Below are positions 48,418 to 59,228 of a DNA stretch of 64,000 nt, piece by piece. The stretch is from positions 1 to 64,000 of the forward strand of contig NZ_VOUX01000007.1 in assembly GCF_008011855.1 (NCBI RefSeq), written 5' to 3'. Position 1 is the stretch's first letter. Each line of letters starts with the position of its first letter. The notes below the pieces were generated by a model. It was not told the DNA's origin. It did not search any database and saw nothing but the letters and a program-made list of their open reading frames with translations. A program made the position numbers and the translations under genes. The stretch comes from Serratia bockelmannii. GTDB taxonomy: Bacteria > Pseudomonadota > Gammaproteobacteria > Enterobacterales > Enterobacteriaceae.

Positions 48418-48864
48418 ATGACCGACAACAACATCGCATTGAAGAAGGCCGGCTTAAAAGTCACGCTTCCGCGACTCAAAATCCTGGAAGTACTGCAAAA
48501 TCCGGAATGCCATCACGTCAGTGCGGAAGATTTGTACAAAAAACTGATTGATATGGGCGAAGAGATCGGGCTGGCAACGGTTTATCGCGTACTGAACCAG
48601 TTTGACGATGCGGGCATTGTGACACGTCACAATTTCGAAGGCGGCAAGTCCGTGTTCGAGCTGACCCAACAGCATCACCACGATCACCTGATTTGCCTGG
48701 ACTGCGGCAAAGTGATCGAATTCAGCGACGAATCCATCGAAGTGCGCCAGCGTGATATCGCCAAGCAGCACGGCATCAAGCTCACCAACCACAGCCTGTA
48801 CCTGTACGGCCACTGTGAAACCGGTGACTGCCGCGAAGACGAAACGCTGCACGACAAGAAGTAA
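48418..48864 (+). CDS. fur: Ferric uptake regulator Fur
   Basis: Iron-responsive global repressor. The 148 residues contain the winged-helix DNA-binding domain (LKKAGLKVTLPRLKILEVLQ, GLATVYRVLNQFDDAGIV). The metal-binding dimer domain has QQHHHDHLICLDCGKVIEF, with the two structural-zinc cysteines. The tail HCETGDCREDETLHDKK is typical of enterobacteria. Confidence 0.98.
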   Translation: MTDNNIALKKAGLKVTLPRLKILEVLQNPECHHVSAEDLYKKLIDMGEEIGLATVYRVLNQFDDAGIVTRHNFEGGKSVFELTQQHHHDHLICLDCGKVIEFSDESIEVRQRDIAKQHGIKLTNHSLYLYGHCETGDCREDETLHDKK

Positions 48865-48881
48865 GCCTGACCGGCTTTGAA

Positions 48882-48910
48882 AAACCGCCTCACACCGAGG
48901 CGGTTTTTTT
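48882..48910 (+). terminator. fur terminator
   Basis: AAACCGCCTC (48882-48891), loop ACACC, and GAGGCGGTTT (48897-48906) followed by more T residues, 17 bp after fur. Confidence 0.92.
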
Positions 48911-48930
48911 ATGCCCGCCGTACAACGGAC

Positions 48931-48955
48931 AAAAAAATCCCCGGACAAGCCGGGG
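48931..48955 (-). terminator. chiP-chiQ-chb operon terminator
   Basis: CCCCGG (48939-48944) and CCGGGG (48950-48955) with an A7 run at 48931-48937, which reads as a U-tract on the minus strand. It lies about 155 bp beyond the chb stop. Confidence 0.8.
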
Positions 48956-49109
48956 GAAAATCATGTCATGAAATATCACAATTGCAGCGGCACTGCTACT
49001 CCACGTACTACTCTCACTACAACGTCCGCCCTACGCCGACACGCGCGAGCGAACGCATTCCCCCTTCGTTATACGGCCGCCGCCAGGGCAGCAGGCCGTT
49101 GCACCGGGC

Positions 49110-51767
49110 TTAGACCTTCTCGGCGCGGCTGTAGCGCTTGCCGTCCGGGCTGACCGAACGCACCTGCACCTCACCGGAGATCGCCGGTTTGGCCTTGGCG
49201 TCATAGCGCTGCCACTGCTTGCCGCCGTCGGTGGAGTACTCGATGCCCAACCCCGGCAGCGCGATATTCGCCTCCAGCTTGCCGCCCGCTACGTGTGCGC
49301 CCGGCACCGGCAGACGGTAAGCGACGCCACCCTTGTCCAGCTTGGCCAGTTCCCGCTGGCCCAGGATATTGGCGAAGCGCAGCCAGTCTTTCTCCAGCGT
49401 CTTGGTATCGACAAAGTGGGTTTCCCCGCCTTTGTATTCGCGGCCGGCGCGATAGTCCTGCTCCCAACCGGCGCGGTGCCAGGCACGTTCTGCCACCGAG
49501 AGCGCGCGTGGGAAGATCATGTATTCCATCTGCGGGTCGGTGCGCTGGGTTTCGCTCCACAGCTGAGCGGACAGCCCGTAGGCGCCCGGCCACGGCTTGT
49601 CGCTCTTGGCGTTGAAGTGGTTGCCGTCTCGGTCAACCGAGGTTTCCGCGTTCTGCGGCATGTTGTCCGGCGCGAAGCTGAACACCTTGCGTTCGTCGCT
49701 GAAGCGGGTACCCCAGTAGTAACCGCGCTCGTCCGGGTTCACTTCGTAAGGGAAGTCCATATAGACGTAGTCCGGGTTGGAGACCACCACTTCATACCCT
49801 TTGTTGGCCCAGTCGTTGACGCTATCGAAACCGCCCCAGTACAACGTGTCCCAGAAGTTGACGCCCACGCGCGAGGTGGCGAACGCCTTCGCGCTCTCGG
49901 CGTCTTTCAGGCCGTCTTGCCAGGCCTGCATTCTGTCGATGCCGTGCGCTTTCACCAACTTGCTGACCTCTTGGCCAAAGTAGCTCGGCAGGTGCTCCAT
50001 GTCGGCCACCTTGCCCTCTTTGATCATCGTCTGGCAAACCTGCGACTTGGCCCACGGCTTATCTTCGTTGCTCTGATCGATGATGCCTTTGCCCGGCTCC
50101 GGTTTCGCCTTGTCGGTATAGCCGGCGCCCAGGCGAATGTTTTTCGCTTCGTCGCCGCCGAAGTGCCAGGTCTTGATCGGCTGGCCGGCCTCTTTATGCA
50201 TCTGGGCGATCTCGCCGATCACCTTGTCGACAAAGCGCTGGGAAGAGTCCAGGCACGGGTTCAGGTAGCTCTGGCGGTTAAAGAACTGCACGGAGGTGGT
50301 GTTGGAGGTATCGGTCGGATCCACCAGGCGGAACTCGTTGGCCTCCTGCTCTTTGCCGGCGGCATGCAGTTTCTTGTAGCGCGCTTCCATCGAGACCACC
50401 GCCGCGCGGGCGTGTGCCGGCATGTCGATCTCCGGGATCACCTCAATCTGGCGCGCCTGGGCATATTTGATGATGTCGATATAGTCCTGACGGCTGAAGA
50501 AGCCGCCGTAGACGTCCGGCCCCTGGCCGTACTGCGGCAATAGGCAGGTGGTTTCGCTCAGATCGTGGCAGCGCTGGCCGCCGACTTCCGTCAGCTCCGG
50601 CAAACCGGGGATCTCAATACGCCAACCTTCGTCATCGCTCAGGTGGAAGTGGAATTTGTTGAGCTTGTAAGCCGCCATCTGATCCAGCAGGCGCAGCACC
50701 GCGTCCTTCTTATGGAAGTTGCGCGCCACGTCGAGGAAAATGCCGCGATACTGGAAGCGCGGCGCGTCGCTGGCGTCCAGCGTGGCGATCTTGCCGCTGC
50801 CGTCGCTCGGTACTAACGACAGGATCGACTGCAGCCCGTAGAACACCCCGGCCTGATCGAAGCCGATCACCCGCGCCTCTTTCTTGCCAATTTTCAGCTC
50901 ATAGGCGCCCGGCACCGCCATCGCGCCTTTAAATTTGCCCGGCTGGATGTCGGTTTTGATTGGGTAACCGTTGGCCTGAACCGGCACGCCCAGCAGCGCG
51001 AAGCGCTGGTTGACGACGTCCGCCGCCGGCTTAACCAGCGTGCTCAGATCCGGCGATACCCCTTTGCGCAGATCGACGTCCTGCGCGTAGACCTTCACCT
51101 GCATCGGCGTCGGCACGATCTGGCCGCGCAGCGCGCCGGCAGGCAGCGTCTGCAGATCGGCATTGCTGACAAAGCGCGATGCCGGCGTCATCAGAATGTT
51201 TTTGTCGTCCTTGGTGCGCTTCCACTGGTCGCCGGTGAACGGCGCCACAAACTGGTCCAGGTTTTCGGTGTCGGTATTCGCCAGCATTTTCGGCTTGGCG
51301 TCGCCGGACGTGGCATACCAGCGCGGCAGGAAGTCGTTTCTGAACAGCTGCCAATATTCGGCGACCACCGGGATTTCCACCGCCTTACCGGCCGGGAAGC
51401 CGCTGAATTTGGCGGTCGGCTCCAGCTTGTACAGATCGCCGGTGAGGTGAGCGATCTTGAACTGGTCGTTGTCTACCCGCAGGGTCTGGCGCGGGCTGTG
51501 GAAATAGATGACCCAGTCTTTGCCGTCGATCGCCTGGCCGTCGTTGCTGAGGGTGAACAACACCCGGTTGCAAGAGGCCCAGTCAGCGCCCAGCGCCGCG
51601 CAATCCACGCCGTTTTCGCCGGCGCGGTTATCCAGCATTTTCACGTTCAGCTTCAGCTGGCTAAGCTGATCCACCAGCTGTTGATCGGCCATGGCGCTCC
51701 CCATGCCGCCCAGGAATCCCATCGTTGCCGTCAAGGCGGCAAGCGCGCTCAGTTTGAATGCGTTCAT
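49110..51767 (-). CDS. chb: Chitobiase (beta-N-acetylhexosaminidase, GH20)
   Basis: Periplasmic enzyme that splits chitobiose to GlcNAc. The 885 residues match the classic S. marcescens chitobiase in length and domain order. A signal peptide ends at GSAMA (about 27). A carbohydrate-binding-like domain (about 28-180) and an N-terminal GH20b domain (about 215-335) follow. The TIM-barrel catalytic domain (about 336-800) has the Asp-Glu pair in [11 protein letters not shown], and an Ig-like C-terminal domain ends the protein. It starts 13 bp after chiQ, so it shares the chitoporin operon. Confidence 0.97.
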   Translation of the reverse strand: MNAFKLSALAALTATMGFLGGMGSAMADQQLVDQLSQLKLNVKMLDNRAGENGVDCAALGADWASCNRVLFTLSNDGQAIDGKDWVIYFHSPRQTLRVDNDQFKIAHLTGDLYKLEPTAKFSGFPAGKAVEIPVVAEYWQLFRNDFLPRWYATSGDAKPKMLANTDTENLDQFVAPFTGDQWKRTKDDKNILMTPASRFVSNADLQTLPAGALRGQIVPTPMQVKVYAQDVDLRKGVSPDLSTLVKPAADVVNQRFALLGVPVQANGYPIKTDIQPGKFKGAMAVPGAYELKIGKKEARVIGFDQAGVFYGLQSILSLVPSDGSGKIATLDASDAPRFQYRGIFLDVARNFHKKDAVLRLLDQMAAYKLNKFHFHLSDDEGWRIEIPGLPELTEVGGQRCHDLSETTCLLPQYGQGPDVYGGFFSRQDYIDIIKYAQARQIEVIPEIDMPAHARAAVVSMEARYKKLHAAGKEQEANEFRLVDPTDTSNTTSVQFFNRQSYLNPCLDSSQRFVDKVIGEIAQMHKEAGQPIKTWHFGGDEAKNIRLGAGYTDKAKPEPGKGIIDQSNEDKPWAKSQVCQTMIKEGKVADMEHLPSYFGQEVSKLVKAHGIDRMQAWQDGLKDAESAKAFATSRVGVNFWDTLYWGGFDSVNDWANKGYEVVVSNPDYVYMDFPYEVNPDERGYYWGTRFSDERKVFSFAPDNMPQNAETSVDRDGNHFNAKSDKPWPGAYGLSAQLWSETQRTDPQMEYMIFPRALSVAERAWHRAGWEQDYRAGREYKGGETHFVDTKTLEKDWLRFANILGQRELAKLDKGGVAYRLPVPGAHVAGGKLEANIALPGLGIEYSTDGGKQWQRYDAKAKPAISGEVQVRSVSPDGKRYSRAEKV

Positions 51768-51780
51768 CTTCTTATCCTTC

Positions 51781-52107
51781 TTAATTATTGTTATCGCGAA
51801 TTTCTTGCCACAGCTTGCCGCACTTGGCGTCGTAAGCCTGACCGTTACCGCTGTGCACCGCCATAATGCAGTTCTGATAATCCATCACCCGCACCGTTTC
51901 CTGCGCGGCGAACTGCTGGTGCTGCTTCTCTTGTTTCAGCACGTTCAGCACCGCCTTACAGGGCTGCAGACGCTCCGGCGAGCCTTCGGCAGTGTTGATG
52001 CAGGCGCTGTAAGCCTGCTTCAACTTGGCGTCTTCCGGCGGCGCGGTGGGTTGCGCGCAGGCGCTCAGGGCCGCAGCGGCCGCCAACATCAGCATGATTT
52101 TTTTCAT
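51781..52107 (-). CDS. chiQ: Lipoprotein ChiQ (YbfN)
   Basis: A 108-residue lipoprotein with the signal sequence [20 protein letters not shown] and lipidated Cys17. The mature part has three more cysteines ([21 protein letters not shown] plus AKCGKLW), suggesting disulfides. It lies between chiP (45 bp) and chb (13 bp). Its role in chitin-sugar uptake is not established. Confidence 0.9.
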   Translation of the reverse strand: MKKIMLMLAAAAALSACAQPTAPPEDAKLKQAYSACINTAEGSPERLQPCKAVLNVLKQEKQHQQFAAQETVRVMDYQNCIMAVHSGNGQAYDAKCGKLWQEIRDNNN

Positions 52108-52152
52108 CGTTGAATTCCCTTAACTGCCCCGGCGGCGAGGCCGGGGAACGCA

Positions 52153-53556
52153 TCAGAAGATGGTGAATGGCGCGATGACCATGAACTTGACGTCTTTCTC
52201 GTCCTGGAAGATGTTGCCGTAACCGCCGCCCCAGCTCGGGATGTTGGTGTGGTTGTCATACTGGGTGTAGTGCAGTTTGATCAGGGTGCCCTTGGCGCGC
52301 CCTTCCTGGATGGTATACATCGCGTCCAGGCTCCAGGCGCTCTCTTTCAGGCGCTGGCTCTGATCGTAGATCGGGTTGGTGCTCGGCTTGGCGTCCCAGG
52401 CGTAAACGTAGGAGCCGCCGACCGCCATGCCCGGCAGGTTCCAGTTGCTGAGGTCATACATCACGCCGGCGTACACCGCTTTCTCGCCGTTGGCGTTAAA
52501 GTCGGAGCGGTTATCCCACCACACGTCCAAACGACCGTTGGACGAAGCATAGGTCGGGGTCATGCGCTGCAGGAAGAAGCCCTGGTTGCCTTCCGCCTTG
52601 ACCATGGTGCCTTCCAAACGCCAGTTGAACTGCCCGGTGGTGTAACCGAAGGTCAGCGCCTGCAGCCAGGCCAGACCGTCGTAGATGCTGTTCGGATCGT
52701 TCTTGTCGCTGATGCGGTCTTCCGCACCGTAGAACTGGTAACTGGTGGTCAGCGGGTTGCCCAGCAGATCGAATTTGTAAGACGCCTTGGTGAAGTATTG
52801 ATTCACATACCCCTGTGCCTGGCCGAAGGCAGCTTCCAGCACCAAATCGTTTTTGAAATCGTACTTGGCGCCCAGCGAGTGCAGGTAGGAGACGCGGGTT
52901 TTCTTATCATTCTGGCGGAAGTCGTCCATCTCGATATGCCACGGCGCCTTGTATTTGTCGGTCCACATGTAGGAGAAGCTCAACGCGCCGGCATCGCCAT
53001 AGTCGAACTTGGCGCCGGCTTCGGCCCCCTGATAAGTGCCCGGCATAAAGCTCCAGTGCGGTGCCAGCAGGGTTTGGCCGCTCGGCTGAATATAGCCGGC
53101 GCGCGCCCAGACCGGGCCGTATTTGAATTTGGCGGCGGCTTTGTACAGGCTCACGCCGCCTTTGTCACCGGAATAGTCTTCGTCGTAGGTACGGTTTTTA
53201 GAGGAGAACGCGATCTCGTTCGGGTGGCCGCTGGCGCTGGATTCCGCCAGCTCGATGGCGGTAAAGGCGCCGACGTCCAGACCGAACATGTCCCAGGCGT
53301 AGCCCGACGCGAAATCCAGGCTCAGGTTGGCGGTGGAGTGCGACAGGTTGGTAGTGTATTGGTTGTAATCCTTGCTGTCCGGATTGAGATCTTTACGGTC
53401 GCGCTCACGTTGCCAGTAATAAATGCCGCCGGTCAGCGTGGAATCATCGATAAACCCTGCGGCTTTCGCCTCAGGCGCCATGGCAAACCCTGTTCCCAAC
53501 AGCGCGCCCGCGACTGCGAGCGCCAGCGTTTTACGCTGAGCACCGTGCGTACCCAT
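52153..53556 (-). CDS. chiP: Chitoporin ChiP (OprD family)
   Basis: Outer-membrane porin for chitooligosaccharides. The 467 residues begin with a signal peptide (about 1-32, ending EAKA). The OprD-type strand pattern follows, with [35 protein letters not shown] and a C-terminal aromatic residue (IAPFTIF), as needed for barrel assembly. Its leader RNA contains a long perfect match to the complement of sRNA ChiX, and NagC-like sites lie upstream. Confidence 0.95.
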   Translation of the reverse strand: MGTHGAQRKTLALAVAGALLGTGFAMAPEAKAAGFIDDSTLTGGIYYWQRERDRKDLNPDSKDYNQYTTNLSHSTANLSLDFASGYAWDMFGLDVGAFTAIELAESSASGHPNEIAFSSKNRTYDEDYSGDKGGVSLYKAAAKFKYGPVWARAGYIQPSGQTLLAPHWSFMPGTYQGAEAGAKFDYGDAGALSFSYMWTDKYKAPWHIEMDDFRQNDKKTRVSYLHSLGAKYDFKNDLVLEAAFGQAQGYVNQYFTKASYKFDLLGNPLTTSYQFYGAEDRISDKNDPNSIYDGLAWLQALTFGYTTGQFNWRLEGTMVKAEGNQGFFLQRMTPTYASSNGRLDVWWDNRSDFNANGEKAVYAGVMYDLSNWNLPGMAVGGSYVYAWDAKPSTNPIYDQSQRLKESAWSLDAMYTIQEGRAKGTLIKLHYTQYDNHTNIPSWGGGYGNIFQDEKDVKFMVIAPFTIF

Positions 53557-53558
53557 AG

Positions 53559-53575
53559 TGAAATTCCTCTTTGAC
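53559..53575 (-). promoter_or_regulatory. ChiX sRNA pairing site in the chiP leader
   Basis: The plus strand reads TGAAATTCCTCTTTGAC, the same as the seed region of the enterobacterial sRNA ChiX as I recall it. The chiP mRNA leader is therefore its exact complement. The site covers the ribosome-binding AGAGGA, so pairing would block translation, as shown for E. coli and Salmonella chiP. Confidence 0.85.
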
Positions 53576-53703
53576 TTAACTTAAAAGTTGCAGCCGCCTG
53601 TGTTCACCACTGCCCTGCACGACTGCCAATAAAAAACCCGAACGGGTAAAAAATATTGCCGACGAGATGTTATTCCCACAGCACTAATTGCTACAGACAG
53701 ACT

Positions 53704-53724
53704 ATTTTTCGCGACGCGAATTAT
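53704..53724. promoter_or_regulatory. NagC-like operator upstream of chiP
   Basis: ATTTTTCGCGACGCGAATTAT has the TTCG-N5-CGAA core with AT-rich arms that characterises NagC/Mlc sites. It lies about 150 bp upstream of the chiP start. Confidence 0.7.
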
Positions 53725-53937
53725 CAAATGAAAAATGCGGAAGATTTGTCAAAGTATGACAAGGAGCACATATCAGTGATATTTTGTTACGCCGGCAATC
53801 ATGGAAGGTGTCGAATAAAAAATTCAATTAAATCAGAATAAATTGAGATACAAGGTCAACCAGAGACGATTAATGGTTTCAGCCTGACTAAATTCGTCAG
53901 GCAGACGATAAAAATTGAGAGCGCTCTCTAAATGAAA

Positions 53938-53958
53938 TTAATTCGCATCACGAATATA
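53938..53958. promoter_or_regulatory. Second NagC-like operator upstream of chiP
   Basis: The 21-bp stretch contains ATTCG-CATCA-CGAAT flanked by AT-rich arms. Its centre is 234 bp from the first operator. Paired distant sites are known to allow NagC looping at nagE-nagB. Confidence 0.6.
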
Positions 53959-54080
53959 TAAGTGAAGATTAAGATTAATAAGGCCAATATCAGAAAACTT
54001 ATGGCCTCACGCGCTGCGATTAATTAAACGCAGCCCAGATAAATGTGAGAGGAACAGATTATTCGCTAAATCGCAGGTAT

Positions 54081-54105
54081 AAAAAAGCGCGGCCTAAGCC
54101 GCGCT
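54081..54105 (-). terminator. glnS terminator
   Basis: AGCGCGGC (54086-54093), loop CTAA and GCCGCGCT (54098-54105), with A6 at 54081-54086 giving a U-tract on the minus strand. It lies about 28 bp after the glnS stop. Confidence 0.9.
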
Positions 54106-54133
54106 GATTCATTAATTTTCGAGGCGAATAAGA

Positions 54134-55798
54134 TTAGCCTTCGATTTTCGCCCAGGTGTCACGCAGGCCGACGGTGCGGTTAAACACCAGATGCTCGGCC
54201 GACGAGTAACGGTTGTCGGCGCAGAAGTAGCCTTCACGCTCGAACTGGTAGGCTTTCTCCGGCTGTGCGGCCGCCAGGCTCGGCTCAACGAAGCCGTGCT
54301 TGATCACCAGCGATTCCGGGTTGATGGTGGAGAGGAAGTCCTCCGCCGCGCCCGGGTTAGGCACGCTGAACAGGCGATCGTACAGGCGAATTTCCGCCGG
54401 CAGCGCGTGCGCCGCAGACACCCAGTGGATCACGCCCTTCACCTTGCGGCCGTCGGCAGGATCTTTGCTCAGCGTTTCCGCATCGTAGCTGCAGAAGATG
54501 GTGGTGATCTCGCCCGCTTCGTCCTTCTCGACGCGCTCGGCCTTGATCACGTACGCATTGCGCAGACGCACTTCTTTGCCCAGCACCAGACGCTTGTACT
54601 GTTTGTTGGCTTCCTCGCGGAAGTCGGCGCGATCGATATAGATTTCGCGGCTAAACGGCACATCGCGGCTGCCCATTTCCGGTTTGTTCGGGTGGTTAGG
54701 CATGGTGACCATTTCCACCGCATCGCCCATGTTCTCGATGACGATTTTCACCGGATCCAGCACCGCCATGGCGCGCGGGGCGTTCTCGTTCAGATCGTCA
54801 CGGATGCAGGATTCCAGCGCCACCATCTCGACGTTGTTGTCTTGCTTGGTCACGCCGATGCGCAGGCAAAACTCGCGGATAGAGGCGGCGGTATAACCGC
54901 GACGGCGCAGACCGGAAACGGTCGGCATACGCGGATCGTCCCAGCCCTCAACGATCTTCTCGGCCACCAACTGGTGCAGCTTGCGCTTCGACATGATGGC
55001 GTATTCGAGGTTGAGGCGCGAAAACTCGTACTGACGCGGGTGGCAAGGAATGGTGATGTTATCCAGCACCCAGTCATACAGACGGCGGTTATCCTGGAAT
55101 TCCAGAGTACACAGCGAGTGGGTGATCCCTTCCAGCGCATCGGAAATGCAGTGGGTGAAATCGTACATCGGATAGATGCACCATTTATTGCCGGTCTGGT
55201 GGTGTTCGGCGAACTTGATGCGGTACAGCACCGGATCGCGCATCACGATAAACGGCGAAGCCATATCGATCTTGGCGCGCAGGCAGGCGGCGCCTTCGGC
55301 AAACTCGCCGTTGCGCATCTTCTCGAACAGCGCCAGGTTCTCTTCCACGCTGCGATCGCGGTACGGGCTGTCTTTGCCCGGCGCGGTCAGCGTGCCGCGA
55401 TATTCACGGATCTGCTCCGGCGACAGCTCATCGACGTAGGCCAGGCCCTTGGAGATCAGCTCAACCGCATACTGATGCAGCTGATCGAAATAGTCTGAGG
55501 AGTAACGAACGTTGCCGCTCCACTCAAAGCCCAGCCACTCCACGTCGTGCTTGATTGACTCCACGAACTCGATGTCTTCTTTCACCGGGTTGGTGTCATC
55601 GAAACGCAGGTTGCACTGGCCCTGATAGTCCTTGGCGATGCCGAAGTTCAGGCAGATGGACTTGGCGTGGCCGATATGCAGATAGCCGTTAGGCTCCGGC
55701 GGGAAGCGGGTATGTACCGACGTGTGTTTCCCCGACGCCAGATCTTCATCGACGATCTGACGGATAAAATTGGTTGGGCGGGCTTCAGCCTCACTCAT
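54134..55798 (-). CDS. glnS: Glutaminyl-tRNA synthetase
   Basis: Charges tRNA-Gln. The start at 55798 ([16 protein letters not shown]) gives 554 residues, exactly the E. coli length; 15 bases of extra open frame upstream are not used. The class I signatures are [16 protein letters not shown] and the KMSKS variant IMSKRKL. The tRNA acceptor region [19 protein letters not shown] and the C-terminal beta-barrel anticodon domains are intact. Confidence 0.98.
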   Translation of the reverse strand: MSEAEARPTNFIRQIVDEDLASGKHTSVHTRFPPEPNGYLHIGHAKSICLNFGIAKDYQGQCNLRFDDTNPVKEDIEFVESIKHDVEWLGFEWSGNVRYSSDYFDQLHQYAVELISKGLAYVDELSPEQIREYRGTLTAPGKDSPYRDRSVEENLALFEKMRNGEFAEGAACLRAKIDMASPFIVMRDPVLYRIKFAEHHQTGNKWCIYPMYDFTHCISDALEGITHSLCTLEFQDNRRLYDWVLDNITIPCHPRQYEFSRLNLEYAIMSKRKLHQLVAEKIVEGWDDPRMPTVSGLRRRGYTAASIREFCLRIGVTKQDNNVEMVALESCIRDDLNENAPRAMAVLDPVKIVIENMGDAVEMVTMPNHPNKPEMGSRDVPFSREIYIDRADFREEANKQYKRLVLGKEVRLRNAYVIKAERVEKDEAGEITTIFCSYDAETLSKDPADGRKVKGVIHWVSAAHALPAEIRLYDRLFSVPNPGAAEDFLSTINPESLVIKHGFVEPSLAAAQPEKAYQFEREGYFCADNRYSSAEHLVFNRTVGLRDTWAKIEG

Positions 55799-55940
55799 TT
55801 CACTGTTCCTCAATGCAAAGCGCTACACATAACCGCCTATGATCCAACAAGCCACGTCTGGAAACAACCGTTTGTTTCACGAAAAATGCGGCGCGTTGCA
55901 CCATCGGCGCGCAGCGCACCGCCATGGGGCGAAACGGAAT

Positions 55941-55973
55941 AAAAAAAGCGGGAAGAGATCGCTCTCTTCCCGC
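55941..55973 (-). terminator. nagE terminator
   Basis: GCGGGAAGAG (55948-55957) pairs with CTCTTCCCGC (55964-55973), and A7 at 55941-55947 provides a U-tract on the minus strand. It lies about 66 bp after nagE. Confidence 0.9.
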
Positions 55974-56038
55974 CAAGTCGGGGCAAACTCCGCCATGATG
56001 CGTGACCGGCCCCGGATACTACTCAGGTAAAAACGGCC

Positions 56039-58075
56039 TTACTTTTGGATCTCGTACAGCTTGGTCTGACCGGCGACCACCGAGCCGCTGGCCAGCGCCG
56101 CCAGGCCGGCGTAGTCGTCAGCGTTGCTGACCACCACCGGGCTTATCATCGAGCGCGCGTTAGCGTTCAGGTAATCCAGATCCAGTTCCAGAATCGGTTG
56201 ACCGGCTTTCACTTCCGCGCCCTCTTCCACCAGGCGTTTGAAGCCCTGGCCTTCCAGCGCGACGGTGTCGATCCCCATGTGTACCACGACCTCAGCGCCC
56301 TTGTCGGTTTCCAGGCAGAACGCGTGGTTGGTATTGAAGATTTTCACCACGGTGCCATCCGCCGGCGCCACCACGATCTTGTCGGTCGGGCGAATCGCCA
56401 GGCCGTCACCGACCGCCTTGCTGGCGAAAGCTTCGTCCGGCACCTGATCGAGCGCCACGACTTCACCCGTCACCGGCGCCACCAGCGTTTCAAACGCGAC
56501 TTTCGGTGCGTTCGGCACCGCCTGCGGTTTGACTTCCGCGGCAGGGGCCGCCGCCGGAGTCACCGCAGCCGCTACCGGGCCGGCCGCAATTACGTTGCGC
56601 ATTGCGCTGGCAATCAGCTCGGCACGGGTGCCGACGATCACTTGTACGCTCTGCTTGTTCAGACGAATAACGCCCGACGCACCAAGGCGTTTCGCCAATG
56701 CGTCGTTCACCAGCGCAGAGTCCTTCACGTTCAAACGCAGGCGGGTGATGCAGGCGTCGATGCCGGTCAGGTTGTCGGAGCCGCCGATCGCGCCGACGTA
56801 GCGACGGGCCAGCGTGGTGGTTTCGTTCTCGTCTTTACCGGCGCTGCTGTTGACGTTGACGTCATAACCGTCGGTTTCGTCACCGGCAACCGCCAGCTCG
56901 CGGCCCGGGGTCATCAGGTTGAACTTGTTGATGGTGAAGCGGAACACCACATAGTAGATAACGAAGAACACCAGGCCCTGCGGGATCAGCATGTACCAGT
57001 GGGTCGCCAGCGGGTTACGCACCCACAGCATCATATCCACCAGGCCGGCGCTGAAACCGAAGCCTGAAATCCAATGCATGTTAGCGGCGATGAACACCGA
57101 GATACCGGTCAGTACGGCGTGGATCACGTACAGCACCGGTGCCACGAACATGAAGGAGAACTCCAGCGGTTCGGTGATGCCGGTAAAGAAGGCAGCGAAT
57201 GCCCCTGCCATCATGATCCCCAGCACCTTCGCCTTATTCTCAGGACGCGCGCAGTGATAGATGGCCAGCGCCGCGCCCGGCAGACCGAACATCATGATCG
57301 GGAAGAAGCCCGCCTGATAACGGCCGGTGATGCCAACAACCGCTTTACCCGCGTCAATCGACTGCTGGCCGCCGAGGAAGTTAGGGATATCGTTGATGCC
57401 GGCCACGTCGAACCAGAACACCGAGTTCAGCGCGTGGTGCAAGCCGACCGGGATCAGCAGGCGGTTGAAGAAGGCATAGATACCCGCGCCGACGGAGCCC
57501 AATTTTTGGATGTGTTCGCCGAAGCTCACCAGAGCGCCGAACACGACCGGCCAGACGAACATCAGGATGTAAGCGACCAGGATCATCAGGAAGGAAATGA
57601 GGATCGGCACCAAACGGCGGCCGCTGAAGAACGACAGCGCCTTAGGCAACTCGACACCGCTGAAGCGGTTGTACACTTCGGCGGAGATGATACCCACCAG
57701 AATACCAACGAACTGGTTCTCAATCTTGCCGAACGCGGCAGGCACCTGATCGAGCGGGATCTTCTGAATCATCGACACGGCGGCCGGTGAACAGAGGGTC
57801 GTCAGCACCAGGAAACCGACGAAACCGGTCAGTGCGGCAGAGCCGTCCTTATCTTTGGACATGCCGTAGGCGACACCAACGGCGAACAACACCGCCATAT
57901 GATCGATAATCGCAGAGCCAGACTTAATCAATAAGGCAGCGAAAGCGTTGTCGCCGCCCCAACCAACAGGGTCAATCCAGTACCCGACGCCCATCAAGAT
58001 GGCGGCGGCGGGCAGCGTGGCGACCGGCACCATCAGCGCCCGTCCCACCTTTTGCAAATAACTAAGAATGTTCAC
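56039..58075 (-). CDS. nagE: N-acetylglucosamine-specific PTS transporter, EIICBA
   Basis: Imports and phosphorylates GlcNAc. The 678 residues hold a membrane IIC domain (about 1-370), a IIB domain with the phosphocysteine in GIDACITRLRL, and a C-terminal IIA domain with the phosphohistidine in EVVVHMGIDTVAL. A Pro/Ala linker separates IIB and IIA. The start is GTG ((M)NILSYLQKVGRALM). It is divergent from nagB across a NagC-CRP-NagC control region. Confidence 0.97.
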   Translation of the reverse strand: MNILSYLQKVGRALMVPVATLPAAAILMGVGYWIDPVGWGGDNAFAALLIKSGSAIIDHMAVLFAVGVAYGMSKDKDGSAALTGFVGFLVLTTLCSPAAVSMIQKIPLDQVPAAFGKIENQFVGILVGIISAEVYNRFSGVELPKALSFFSGRRLVPILISFLMILVAYILMFVWPVVFGALVSFGEHIQKLGSVGAGIYAFFNRLLIPVGLHHALNSVFWFDVAGINDIPNFLGGQQSIDAGKAVVGITGRYQAGFFPIMMFGLPGAALAIYHCARPENKAKVLGIMMAGAFAAFFTGITEPLEFSFMFVAPVLYVIHAVLTGISVFIAANMHWISGFGFSAGLVDMMLWVRNPLATHWYMLIPQGLVFFVIYYVVFRFTINKFNLMTPGRELAVAGDETDGYDVNVNSSAGKDENETTTLARRYVGAIGGSDNLTGIDACITRLRLNVKDSALVNDALAKRLGASGVIRLNKQSVQVIVGTRAELIASAMRNVIAAGPVAAAVTPAAAPAAEVKPQAVPNAPKVAFETLVAPVTGEVVALDQVPDEAFASKAVGDGLAIRPTDKIVVAPADGTVVKIFNTNHAFCLETDKGAEVVVHMGIDTVALEGQGFKRLVEEGAEVKAGQPILELDLDYLNANARSMISPVVVSNADDYAGLAALASGSVVAGQTKLYEIQK

Positions 58076-58187
58076 CTTTTCCCCCTATGTTGTCCGCGGA
58101 CGGACCCTATTAGTAGTTTATTTGGAGCTCTCACTACCTTTTTAGAAACAATGCTTGGCACGTATCACTCATGCCGAGTGTAAAAAA

Positions 58188-58210
58188 TTTATTTTGTATC
58201 GCAAATTAAA
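58188..58210. promoter_or_regulatory. NagC operator on the nagE side
   Basis: The stretch reads TTTATTTTG-TATCG-CAAATTAAA, a near-palindrome matching the NagC consensus and the E. coli nagE operator. Its centre lies about 124 bp from nagE. Confidence 0.85.
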
Positions 58211-58221
58211 ACCTCCTTTTT

Positions 58222-58237
58222 TGTGATAAATATCACC
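58222..58237. promoter_or_regulatory. CRP site between nagE and nagB
   Basis: TGTGATAAATATCACC matches TGTGA-N6-TCACA at nine of ten bases, positioned between the two NagC operators to activate both promoters when cAMP is high. Confidence 0.85.
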
Positions 58238-58281
58238 AAAAAGTAGTCTTTCCCTCCCAGATTGCTGGCCATCACACAAAA

Positions 58282-58304
58282 CTTATTTTATCATTCAAAA
58301 AATC
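58282..58304. promoter_or_regulatory. NagC operator on the nagB side
   Basis: The stretch contains CTTATTTTATCATTCAAAAA, nearly the same as the E. coli nagB operator. Its centre is about 94 bp from the other operator, roughly nine helical turns, which suits looping. Confidence 0.8.
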
Positions 58305-58409
58305 AACCGGACGGACGATTCACGCGAGAATCATAAAGCTGGGTTACGCTTAGGACTCCCGCAGGCCCGTACAGTATAGCTTTAGTTTACTTATCCCAAG
58401 AGGTGTTAG

Positions 58410-59210
58410 ATGAGACTTATCCCACTGAAAGATACCGCACAAGTCGGCAAATGGGCCGCGCGTCATATCGTTCAACGCATCAACGCATTCAAGCCAACCG
58501 CAGAGCGCCCGTTTGTCCTCGGCCTGCCTACCGGCGGCACGCCGCTGGAAGCCTACAAACATCTGATTGCGATGCACAAAGCAGGTGAAGTAAGCTTTAA
58601 GCATGTTGTGACTTTCAACATGGACGAGTACGTTGGCCTGCCGCAGGAACACCCGGAAAGCTACCACACCTTCATGTACCGCAACTTCTTTGACCACGTT
58701 GATATTCCTCGTGAAAATATCAACCTGCTGAACGGCAACGCCGCGGATGTCGACGCCGAGTGCCGCCAGTACGAAGAGAAGATCAAATCTTACGGCAAAA
58801 TTAACCTGTTCATGGGCGGCGTGGGTATCGACGGCCATATCGCGTTCAACGAGCCGGCTTCGTCCCTGGCTTCGCGCACCCGCATCAAAACGCTGACCGA
58901 AGACACCCGCATCGCCAACTCGCGCTTCTTCGGCGGCGACGTCAGCCTGGTGCCGAAATATGCGTTGACCGTCGGCGTGGGCACGCTGCTGGATGCCGAA
59001 GAAGTGATGATCCTGGTGACCGGCCATGCCAAGGCGCAGGCGCTGGAAGCCGCAGTGGAAGGCAACATCAACCACATGTGGACCATCAGCTGCCTGCAGC
59101 TGCACGCCAAAGCGGTGGTGGTGTGCGACGAACCGGCCACCATGGAACTGAAAGTCAAAACCGTCAAATATTTCCGCGAGTTAGAAGCGGAAAGCGTGAA
59201 AAGTCTTTAA
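58410..59210 (+). CDS. nagB: Glucosamine-6-phosphate deaminase
   Basis: Converts glucosamine-6-phosphate to fructose-6-phosphate and ammonia. The 266 residues equal the E. coli length. Catalytic residues are in NMDEYVGLP (Asp72) and [16 protein letters not shown] (Asp141, His143, Glu148). An AGAGGTG ribosome site precedes the ATG. First gene of nagBACD. Confidence 0.98.
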   Translation: MRLIPLKDTAQVGKWAARHIVQRINAFKPTAERPFVLGLPTGGTPLEAYKHLIAMHKAGEVSFKHVVTFNMDEYVGLPQEHPESYHTFMYRNFFDHVDIPRENINLLNGNAADVDAECRQYEEKIKSYGKINLFMGGVGIDGHIAFNEPASSLASRTRIKTLTEDTRIANSRFFGGDVSLVPKYALTVGVGTLLDAEEVMILVTGHAKAQALEAAVEGNINHMWTISCLQLHAKAVVVCDEPATMELKVKTVKYFRELEAESVKSL

Positions 59211-59228
59211 TCTTTGCAGGGGGCTACG

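Larger units (their letters stand above)
53557..54133. other. chiP upstream region and glnS end
   Basis: A 577-bp region with the chiP promoter and, at its right end, the glnS terminator. It holds the ChiX-complementary leader (53559-53575), two NagC-like operators (53704-53724 and 53938-53958), an unassigned dyad TTGTCA-N5-TGACAA (53746-53762) and a GCCTGAC/GTCAGGC hairpin (53882-53902). No convincing gene is present. Confidence 0.75.
58076..58409. other. Divergent nagE-nagB control region
   Basis: A 334-bp region carrying both promoters. It contains NagC operators at 58188-58210 and 58282-58304 with a CRP site at 58222-58237 between them, the arrangement described for E. coli, where NagC bound at both sites loops the DNA. 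No gene lies here. Confidence 0.85.

Noticed and set aside
53656-53841. 61-codon plus-strand frame upstream of chiP
   Set aside because: Begins with TTG without a ribosome site and overlaps the NagC-like operator and the unassigned dyad; likely regulatory DNA.
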